From Pseudomonadota bacterium (GTDB taxonomy: Bacteria > Pseudomonadota > Gammaproteobacteria > Steroidobacterales > Steroidobacteraceae), in the NCBI GenBank assembly GCA_021779875.1, contig JAJXZV010000267.1, positions 1 through 6,930 on the forward strand: 6,930 bases of DNA. Reading direction: 5' to 3'. Below are positions 1 to 4,917 of this stretch, piece after piece. The position numbers and the translations under genes were made by a program. The notes under the pieces were generated by a model. The model had not been told where the DNA came from. It did no database searches and worked only from the letters and a program-made list of their open reading frames with translations. Each line of letters starts with the position of its first letter. The first letter of the stretch is position 1.

Positions 1-103
1 CAAGGTGTATGCGCTCGCCGGCTACACCGGCTACCTCGGCACGCCGCTGTACTGGACGATACCCGGCCGCAGCGTGTTCGCCTCGGTGGAGATCCCGCTG
101 TAA
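1..103 (+). CDS. C-terminal end of a probable TonB-dependent receptor (partial)
   Basis: An open frame enters from the left edge (first full codon at base 2) and stops with TAA at 101-103, giving the last 33 residues of a protein. The tail carries Gly/Tyr-rich strand segments followed by PGRSVFASVEIPL. A PGR-x-(V/W)-F-x-(S/N) segment followed by a last beta strand is typical of the C-terminal barrel strand of TonB-dependent outer-membrane receptors, which import siderophores, cobalamin or glycans using energy from TonB. The final residue is Leu instead of the usual Phe or Trp, which is mildly atypical. Plug domain, TonB box and substrate cannot be judged because the body lies outside the window. 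Another outer-membrane beta-barrel is possible. Confidence 0.55.
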   Translation, partial: KVYALAGYTGYLGTPLYWTIPGRSVFASVEIPL

Positions 104-118
104 CGGTTGAGGGAAACC

Positions 119-168
119 CCGCCGGCGCGCCGACGCGGAAGGATCCGCTCAAGTCGGCGCGCCGGCGG
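119..168. repeat. Long GC-rich inverted repeat (hairpin) upstream of the HDOD gene
   Basis: Bases 119-134 and 153-168 are perfect 16-base inverted repeats. Inside them 135-139 (GCGGA) pairs with 144-148 (TCCGC) around the tetraloop AGGA, leaving a four-base bulge (TCAA, 149-152). The transcript could fold into about 21 base pairs. Each outer arm contains the 10-base palindrome CGGCGCGCCG (123-132 and 155-164), with 32 bases between equivalent positions. No T-run follows on either strand, so it is not a textbook intrinsic terminator. It lies 15 bases after the receptor stop and ends 7 bases before the GGAAGG that precedes the next ATG, so it could end or attenuate receptor transcription, stabilise the upstream 3' end, limit access to the next ribosome binding site, or act as a protein-binding site. 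The structure is directly visible; the role is inference. Confidence 0.75.
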
Positions 169-183
169 CCGCTACGGAAGGGC

Positions 184-1062
184 ATGCACGACCTCTTGCC
201 GCGACCCGCACCGAGCGCCGGTGCCCGTGAACTGATTCATGGACTGCTGGAGAGCCGCCTGCGCGAAGACGAGTTCGCCGTGCCGCTGCTGCCGGAGGTG
301 GCGCGGCGGGTGCTGCGCGCCCGCGGCGACCAGAGCATGGATGCGCGGCGCCTCGCGCAGATCGTCAACGCCGATCCGGCGCTCTCCATGCACCTGCTGC
401 GGGTGGTCGGCGCGGCCGCCCGGCGCCCGCTGACCCCCATCCTGTCGCTGCCGCACGCCGTGGCCTGGCTGGGGGTGGAGGAGGTCGCGAACGTCGCCTT
501 CACCCTGGCGGTGCAGGGCCGGATGCTCGAGGTGCCCGGGCAGCAGCACAAGGCGCGGGCCCTGTGGCGCCATTCGCTCGCGTGCGCGCTCTGGGCGCAG
601 CGGCTCGCGCGCCTGCTCGGGCGCGACGCCGGCCTGTGCCACCTGTGCGGCCTGCTGCACGACATCGGCAAGGCCGTCACCCTGGGAGCGGTCCGCGACC
701 TGGCCGAGCGCGCCGGGTGCAGGCTCGGCGGCGAGGACTACGACGCGCTGGTGGAGACCTTCCATCGGCCGGTCGGCGCGCGCGTGGTCACGGCGTGGGC
801 CATGCCGGAGCCCGTGATCGCGGTGATCATGCACTGGGAGGCGTATCCGTCGGCGCAGACGCTGCGGGTGGAGTGCAACGTCGTGCACGCCGCGCACCGC
901 CTCGCCGAGCACACGCTGCGCGCCACCTCCGGTTTCCAGCGCGATCTCGCGGCGGGCGAGCCCGCCGTCGTGGACCTCGCGCTGCCCGAGGATGCGGCCG
1001 TCGAACTCCTCGAGGGCGCTCCGCAGATCCATGCGGAGGTCGATCAGTATCTCGCGCCCTGA
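184..1062 (+). CDS. HDOD-domain signalling protein
   Basis: This 292-residue soluble protein is built almost entirely of one HDOD domain, a degenerate relative of the HD phosphohydrolases found in bacterial signalling and stress proteins, usually without proven catalysis. Residues 33-115 form the helical N-terminal half (LLPEVARRVL; IVNADPALSMHLLRVV at 60-75, the typical 'D-P-x-L' helix; then SLPHAVAWLGVEEVANV). Residues 125-245 are HD-like: H130 in LWRHS, the H159-D160 pair in GLLHDIGKAV, H194 in FHRPVGARV and H217 in MHWE. The last metal-binding position, usually Asp in an 'AD-R-L' motif, reads A237-H238-R-L. There is no GGDEF, EAL, receiver or response-regulator domain and no membrane segment. 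The ATG at 184 follows GGAAGG at 176-181 with a short two-base spacer, and no better start is visible. The 3' neighbour begins 48 bases on in the same direction. The family call is firm; the output pathway is unknown. Confidence 0.88.
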   Translation: MHDLLPRPAPSAGARELIHGLLESRLREDEFAVPLLPEVARRVLRARGDQSMDARRLAQIVNADPALSMHLLRVVGAAARRPLTPILSLPHAVAWLGVEEVANVAFTLAVQGRMLEVPGQQHKARALWRHSLACALWAQRLARLLGRDAGLCHLCGLLHDIGKAVTLGAVRDLAERAGCRLGGEDYDALVETFHRPVGARVVTAWAMPEPVIAVIMHWEAYPSAQTLRVECNVVHAAHRLAEHTLRATSGFQRDLAAGEPAVVDLALPEDAAVELLEGAPQIHAEVDQYLAP

Positions 1063-1110
1063 AGGTCCGCCGAGTTCCCTAAAGAGCGCGTCTCGATTAT
1101 CGTCGGCGGC

Positions 1111-2283
1111 ATGAAGCGCGACACCCTGGTCAATCATCCCCCCGCGGTGACCGTGCCGGCGGACAACCGGCCGCTGGTCGGACCCATCCATCAGTCGGTG
1201 AAGTTCTCCTTCGACGACACCGCCGAGACGCTCGAGTACCTGCGCGGGGAGCGCGACGGATTCTTCTACTCACGCTCGTCCAATCCGACGCTCAAGCAGC
1301 TCGAGATCCTGCTCGCGCGCCTGCAGGGCCGCGACGACTGCCTGCTGGTGGGTTCCGGGGTGGCGGCGGTGGCCTCGAGCCTGCTCTCGCTGGTGCGCCA
1401 GGGCGAGCACGTGCTCGCCTTCGCCGAGTCCTACGGACCGACCCGCTACCTGGTGCGCGACCTGCTCGGCCGGTTCGGGGTGACCCACACGCTGCTCTCG
1501 ATCGAGGATCTGGCCGGGATCGAGCGGGTGCTCGCGGGCACCCCGACGCGGCTGGTGGTGTTCGAGAGCCCCACCAATCCGGTGAACAAGATCGCGGACA
1601 TCGCCCACCTGACGGCGCAGGCGCGCCGCGCCGGCGCGCTCACGGTGATGGACAACACGCTCGCCGGCTTCCACAACCACGGCGGCTTCGAGATCGACCT
1701 GTATCTGCACAGCCTCACGAAGTACGCCTCGGGGCACGGCGACGTGATGGGCGGCGCGATCATCGGCCCGCAGGCCCTGATCGATCGCATGCGCAAGGAC
1801 GTGACCACGATCGGCGCCACGCTCGATCCGCACGCCGCGTTCCTGATCCAGCGCGGCATGCGCACGTATTTCCTGCGCCACCAGCGCCAGTGCGCCAACG
1901 CGCTCGAGGTCGCGCGCTTCCTCGCCGCGCACCCGCGCGTCGAGCGCGTGTTCCACGCGGGGCTCGCGAGCCATCCGCAGCACGCGCTCGCGGCGCGGCA
2001 GATGGGGGATTTCGGCGCGGTGGTGAGCTTCGACCTCGCCGGCGGCCTGGCCGAAGGCGCGCGCTTCGCCGACGCGCTGCGCCTGTTCTCCATCGCCGCG
2101 AGCCTCGGCTCCGTCGAATCGCTGGTGATGCCGGCGAAGCTCATGGGGGGGCAGGACCTGGAACCCGGGCTGCGCGCCGCCGCCCTGATCGGCCCCGGGA
2201 CCGTGCGCCTGTCCATCGGCATCGAGGACGCGGGCGATCTGCTCGAGGACCTGGGCCAGGCGCTCGCGCGGGCCTTCGCGTGA
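1111..2283 (+). CDS. PLP-dependent Cys/Met metabolism (trans-sulfuration) family enzyme
   Basis: This 390-residue protein has the usual length and order of motifs of the cystathionine gamma-synthase/gamma-lyase/beta-lyase/methionine gamma-lyase family, which are cytoplasmic PLP tetramers. Visible motifs are YSRSSNPT (53-60, cofactor contacts from the neighbouring subunit), GSGVAAVASS (81-90, phosphate binding), Y108 stacking on PLP in ESYGPTRYL, FESPTNPVNK (151-160), D181 in VMDNT (pyridine nitrogen), K204 in SLTKYASGH (the Schiff-base lysine), SLGSVESLVMPA (331-342) and R366 in VRLSIGIED (substrate carboxylate). All core catalytic residues are present. The specificity position before SLG is Ala330, where cystathionine gamma-synthase/lyase carry Glu and E. 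coli MetC carries Tyr; Y-G-P-T replaces the usual Y-G-G-T. A specific name (metB, metC, mgl) is therefore not justified. The ATG at 1111 is kept because the family N-terminus (PIHQSVKF at 25-32) follows at the normal distance, although no good ribosome binding site is seen. Its 3' end converges with icd. Confidence 0.9.
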   Translation: MKRDTLVNHPPAVTVPADNRPLVGPIHQSVKFSFDDTAETLEYLRGERDGFFYSRSSNPTLKQLEILLARLQGRDDCLLVGSGVAAVASSLLSLVRQGEHVLAFAESYGPTRYLVRDLLGRFGVTHTLLSIEDLAGIERVLAGTPTRLVVFESPTNPVNKIADIAHLTAQARRAGALTVMDNTLAGFHNHGGFEIDLYLHSLTKYASGHGDVMGGAIIGPQALIDRMRKDVTTIGATLDPHAAFLIQRGMRTYFLRHQRQCANALEVARFLAAHPRVERVFHAGLASHPQHALAARQMGDFGAVVSFDLAGGLAEGARFADALRLFSIAASLGSVESLVMPAKLMGGQDLEPGLRAAALIGPGTVRLSIGIEDAGDLLEDLGQALARAFA

Positions 2284-2295
2284 GCGCCCGCCGCG
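2265..2295. terminator. Possible bidirectional terminator hairpin between converging genes
   Basis: Bases 2265-2273 can pair with 2286-2295 (nine G-C pairs with C2292 bulged, 12-base loop). The hairpin spans the stop codon of the PLP-enzyme gene and reaches almost to the stop of icd on the other strand. No T-run follows in either direction, and the two stops are only 13 bases apart, so there is little room for separate terminators. This is the only candidate seen; it may be a chance product of the GC-rich sequence. Confidence 0.25.
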
Positions 2296-2296
2296 C

Positions 2297-3604
2297 TCAG
2301 AGGTTCTTGATCATGCGGTCGGCGAACTCGCTGCACTTGACCTCGGTAGCTCCGGGAATCAGGCGCGCGAAATCGTAGGTGACGGTCTTCTGGCCGATGG
2401 TCTTGTCCATGGCCCCGAGGATGGCGTCCGCCGCCTCGGTCCAGCCCATGTAACGCAGCATCATCTCGCCGGAGAGGATCACCGAGCCGGGATTGACCTT
2501 GTCGAGGCCCGCGTACTTCGGCGCGGTGCCGTGGGTCGCCTCGAAAACCGCATGGCCGGTGAGGTAGTTGATGTTGCCGCCCGGCGCGATGCCGATGCCG
2601 CCGACCTGGGCGGCCAGGGCGTCCGAGAGATAGTCGCCGTTCAGGTTCATGGTCGCCACGACGTCGAACTCGTCGGGGCGGGTGAGCACCTGCTGCAGGG
2701 TGATGTCCGCGATCGCATCCTTGACGATGATCAGGCCGGCCTTGCGGGCCGCGTCCATGCGCGCGTTCGCCGCCGCCTCGCCGTCGGCGGATTTGATGCG
2801 CTCCCATTGCTCCCAGGTGAACACCTGGTCCGGGAACTCGCGCTCCGCGAGCTGGTAGCTCCAGTTGCGGAACGCCCCTTCCGTGAACTTCATGATGTTG
2901 CCCTTGTGCACGATCGTCACGCTCTTGCGCCGGTTGGCGATCGCGTACTGCAGCGCCGCGCGGAACAAGCGCTCGGTGCCTTCGCGGGAGGCCGGTTTCA
3001 AGCCCACTCCCGAGGAGTCGGGAAAGCGGATCTTGGCGAATTGCTTCGGGAAATGCTGCTTGAACAGATCCAGGAACTTCAATGCGTCGGCGGAGCCGGC
3101 CTCGAACTCGATGCCCGCGTAGATGTCCTCGGTGTTCTCGCGGAAGATCACCATGTCGACCTTCTCGGGCGCCTTGACCGGCGAGGGCACGCCCTTGAAC
3201 CAGCGCACCGGGCGCAGGCAGACGTACAGATCGAGCAGCTGCCGCAGCGCGACGTTCAGGGAGCGGATGCCGCCGCCGATCGGCGTGGTCAGCGGGCCCT
3301 TGATCGACACCAGATAATCGCGGCAGGCGGTCACCGTCTCGTCGGGGAGCCAGGAATTGAACTGCTTGTTCGCCTTCTCCCCCGCGTACACCTCCATCCA
3401 GCGGATCCGGCGCCGATCGCCGTAGGCGCGCGCCACGGCCGCATCGAACACGCGCACGCTGGCGCTCCAGATGTCGCGGCCCGTGCCGTCGCCCTCGATG
3501 AAGGGCACGATGGGCTGGTCCGGCACGCGCAGGCGGCCGTCGACGATGGTGATCTTCTCGCCCCCCGCGGGCACCTGCACGGCGGCTGGCTTGGCTTGCG
3601 ACAT
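2297..3604 (-). CDS. icd: NADP-dependent isocitrate dehydrogenase
   Basis: The enzyme oxidatively decarboxylates isocitrate to 2-oxoglutarate in the TCA cycle, yielding NADPH. The 435-residue protein aligns end to end with the E. coli Icd type. [12 protein letters not shown] (35-46) opens the fold. [12 protein letters not shown] (111-122) holds S115, equivalent to the E. coli serine phosphorylated by Ace[14 protein letters not shown] (154-166) holds the catalytic Tyr162, [14 protein letters not shown] (232-245) the catalytic Lys234, and [15 protein letters not shown] (319-333) the metal-binding aspartates. HGTAPKY (358-364) with K363/Y364, and TYDFAR (409-414) with Y410/R414, match the NADP-specificity residues. 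It is about 19 residues longer than the E. coli enzyme, mostly from a segment at about 270-292. The ATG at 3604 was chosen over one at 3700 because AGGAG lies 11 bases before it and the extra 32 residues would be low-complexity, Pro/Ala-rich sequence. The gene diverges from aguA and converges with the PLP-enzyme gene. AceK control cannot be inferred from this window. Confidence 0.97.
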   Translation of the reverse strand: MSQAKPAAVQVPAGGEKITIVDGRLRVPDQPIVPFIEGDGTGRDIWSASVRVFDAAVARAYGDRRRIRWMEVYAGEKANKQFNSWLPDETVTACRDYLVSIKGPLTTPIGGGIRSLNVALRQLLDLYVCLRPVRWFKGVPSPVKAPEKVDMVIFRENTEDIYAGIEFEAGSADALKFLDLFKQHFPKQFAKIRFPDSSGVGLKPASREGTERLFRAALQYAIANRRKSVTIVHKGNIMKFTEGAFRNWSYQLAEREFPDQVFTWEQWERIKSADGEAAANARMDAARKAGLIIVKDAIADITLQQVLTRPDEFDVVATMNLNGDYLSDALAAQVGGIGIAPGGNINYLTGHAVFEATHGTAPKYAGLDKVNPGSVILSGEMMLRYMGWTEAADAILGAMDKTIGQKTVTYDFARLIPGATEVKCSEFADRMIKNL

Positions 3605-3615
3605 GGGTTCGGACA

Positions 3616-3620
3616 CTCCT
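3616..3620 (-). promoter_or_regulatory. Ribosome binding site of icd
   Basis: On the minus strand these bases read AGGAG, 11 bases before the ATG at 3604. Spacing is slightly long, but this is the only good Shine-Dalgarno sequence near the conserved N-terminus, and it decides between the start at 3604 and the upstream in-frame ATG at 3700. Confidence 0.65.
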
Positions 3621-3668
3621 GTTTCGGCCGTTCTCGACGGCGGCGGCGCTCCTCCGGGAGCGGCCGCA

Positions 3669-3678
3669 ATGCTAGCAT
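3669..3678. promoter_or_regulatory. Palindromic -10-like element in the icd/aguA divergent region
   Basis: The 95-base region 3605-3699 separates the two divergent genes. Within it ATGCTAGCAT is a perfect 10-base palindrome, the most AT-rich spot in the gap. Read on either strand it contains TGCTAGCAT, an extended -10-like form (TG-n-TAnnnT). For aguA it would start transcription near 3685, leaving a leader of about 15 bases that includes GGGAG; for icd it would leave a leader of nearly 60 bases. No recognisable -35 box is present on either side at 16-18 bases. A short hairpin (3647-3652 with 3657-3662, loop TCCG) lies in the proposed icd leader. The promoter role is inference; a regulator operator is an alternative. 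Confidence 0.35.
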
Positions 3679-3685
3679 GCGGCTC

Positions 3686-3690
3686 GGGAG
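3686..3690 (+). promoter_or_regulatory. Ribosome binding site supporting the TTG start of aguA
   Basis: GGGAG lies 9 bases before the TTG at 3700, a good spacing. It supports TTG over the next in-frame ATG at 3742, which would remove residues 1-14, including the TPARDGF lead-in that family members usually have before RMPAEFE. Confidence 0.6.
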
Positions 3691-3699
3691 ACCAGACCA

Positions 3700-4806
3700 T
3701 TGCGCACCTTGAAATCCACGCCGGCCCGGGACGGCTTTCGCATGCCCGCGGAGTTCGAGCGCCACGCCGGCTGCTGGATGCTCTGGCCGGAGCGCACCGA
3801 CAACTGGCGCGATGGCGCCAAGCCCGCGCAGGCGACCTTCGCGGCGATCGCCGCGGCGATCGCCGACGCCGAACCGGTCACCGTCGGGGTTTCCGCCGCG
3901 CAGTACCAGAACGCGCGGGCGCGCCTGCCCGAGGCGGTGCGGGTGGTCGAGATGAGCAGCAACGACGCCTGGGTGCGCGACAGCGGGCCGACCTTCCTGG
4001 TCGATGCGCGCGGGCGGCGCCGGGGAGTCGATTGGACCTTCAATGCCTGGGGCGGGCTCGAGGGCGGGCTGTATTTCCCCTGGGACCGCGACGACGAGGT
4101 GGCCCGCAAGATCCTGGAGATCGAGGGCAGCGACCGCTATCGCACCTCCTTCGTCCTCGAGGGCGGCGCGATCCACGTGGACGGCGAGGGCACCTGCCTG
4201 ACCACCGAGGAATGCCTGCTGAATCCGAACCGCAACGGCGACCTGTCGAAGGCGCAGGTCGAGGAGCAGCTGCGCCGCTATCTCGGGGTCACCTGCGTGA
4301 TCTGGCTCGACCGGGGCGTGCACCTCGACGAGACCGGCGGGCACGTCGACGAGCTCGCCTGCTTCACGAGCCCGGGGCACGTCGCGCTCACCTGGACCGA
4401 CGACCGCCGGGATCCCCAATATGAGATCTCGCACGACGCCTACCGGCGCCTGCGGCGCGCGCGCGACGCGCGCGGCCGCGCGCTCGCCGTGCACAAGATC
4501 CATCAGCCGGGCCCGTTGTACATGACCGCCGAGGAGGCCGCCGGCATCGATCCGCGCCCGGGCACCCGGCCGCGCAAGGCGGGCGACCGGCTGCCCGCCT
4601 CGTACGTCAATTTCTACGTGGCCAACGGCCGGGTGGTCGCGCCGCTCTATGATCGACGCTGGGACGCGGCTGCGCTGCGCACGCTCAGGCGCCTGTTCCC
4701 GGGGCGGGAGGTGGTGGGGCTGCCGACGCGCGAGGTGCTGCTCGGCGGCGGCAACATCCACTGCATCACCCAGCAGGTGCCGCTGCCCGCCGTCCGGCGC
4801 CGGTGA
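3700..4806 (+). CDS. aguA: Agmatine deiminase
   Basis: The enzyme hydrolyses agmatine (decarboxylated arginine) to N-carbamoylputrescine and ammonia in the cytoplasm, the first step of the AguA-AguB route to putrescine. At 368 residues it has the length of the known proteobacterial AguA enzymes. Motifs of the guanidine-modifying (five-bladed, PPAD-type) fold are in order: [17 protein letters not shown] (14-30), [12 protein letters not shown] (88-99) with D94, WTFNAWGG (112-119), [10 protein letters not shown] (153-162) with E154, GGHVDE (213-218) with H215 and D217, and [11 protein letters not shown] (349-359) with the nucleophile Cys355. [10 protein letters not shown] (301-310) is also typical. 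All expected catalytic residues are present. Translation probably starts at TTG (3700) after GGGAG. No aguB (N-carbamoylputrescine amidase) or speA is in the window, so the partner must lie elsewhere if the route is complete. icd diverges upstream; a stem-loop follows the stop. Confidence 0.96.
   Translation: MRTLKSTPARDGFRMPAEFERHAGCWMLWPERTDNWRDGAKPAQATFAAIAAAIADAEPVTVGVSAAQYQNARARLPEAVRVVEMSSNDAWVRDSGPTFLVDARGRRRGVDWTFNAWGGLEGGLYFPWDRDDEVARKILEIEGSDRYRTSFVLEGGAIHVDGEGTCLTTEECLLNPNRNGDLSKAQVEEQLRRYLGVTCVIWLDRGVHLDETGGHVDELACFTSPGHVALTWTDDRRDPQYEISHDAYRRLRRARDARGRALAVHKIHQPGPLYMTAEEAAGIDPRPGTRPRKAGDRLPASYVNFYVANGRVVAPLYDRRWDAAALRTLRRLFPGREVVGLPTREVLLGGGNIHCITQQVPLPAVRRR
3841..3864 (+). repeat. 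Perfect 12-base tandem repeat inside aguA
   Basis: GCGGCGATCGCC occurs twice in direct succession (3841-3852, 3853-3864) and encodes Ala-Ala-Ile-Ala twice (residues 48-55) in a helical, alanine-rich segment. Each unit contains the palindrome GGCGATCGCC. The repeat keeps the frame, so gain or loss of a unit would add or remove four residues. Alanine-rich sequence here is normal for the family, so it may be plain codon usage. Confidence 0.85.
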
Positions 4807-4810
4807 AGTC

Positions 4811-4838
4811 GGCGGCCGCGCGGGAACTTTCGGCCGCC
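4811..4838 (+). terminator. Candidate terminator stem-loop after aguA
   Basis: Bases 4811-4818 (GGCGGCCG) and 4831-4838 (CGGCCGCC) are perfect 8-base inverted repeats around a 12-base loop, beginning 4 bases after the aguA stop. The nearest T-run (TTTT, 4856-4859) is 17 bases farther on, too distant for a classic intrinsic terminator. A competing hairpin (4831-4835 with 4841-4845) lies closer to it. Position supports a 3'-end role; sequence support is moderate. Confidence 0.4.
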
Positions 4839-4917
4839 CTGGCCGGCCTCAAGCGTTTTGGCCCGAGCTGGCGTAAACTGCCCGGTCCCCGTACCCACCA
4901 ACACCACTGGAAATCCC

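Noticed and set aside
1095..1100. GATTAT as a -10 box for the PLP-enzyme gene
   Set aside because: Only four of six consensus bases match, there is no -35 partner, and transcription would begin almost at the ATG.
1067..1109. Seven-base inverted repeat (1067-1073 with 1103-1109) just before the PLP-enzyme start
   Set aside because: The stem is short with a loop of 29 bases; such pairs are common by chance in DNA this GC-rich.
172..1191. Minus-strand frame of 339 codons opposite the HDOD gene
   Set aside because: The composition is typical of a shadow frame, and the + strand protein has a full HDOD domain.
1446..2807. Minus-strand frame of 453 codons across the end of icd and the PLP-enzyme gene
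   Set aside because: It is out of frame with icd and antisense to the PLP-enzyme gene; both overlapped genes have complete family motifs.
3605..3700. Longer icd starting at the ATG at 3700
   Set aside because: The added 32 residues are Pro/Ala-rich and unlike Icd N-termini, the extension would cover the whole divergent control region, and AGGAG supports the start at 3604.
2531..3712. Open + strand frame of 393 codons opposite icd
   Set aside because: It lies antisense to an unmistakable isocitrate dehydrogenase, and its product is Arg/Ala/His-rich without motifs.
4874..4879. TAAACT as a -10 box for the lipoprotein gene
   Set aside because: It is well placed about 40 bases before the GTG, but no -35-like hexamer lies 16-18 bases upstream; too weak to annotate.
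4858..4917. Lipoprotein start at TTG 4858
   Set aside because: It adds 20 residues with a Pro-rich, non-hydrophobic segment before the signal peptide, and no ribosome binding site precedes it.
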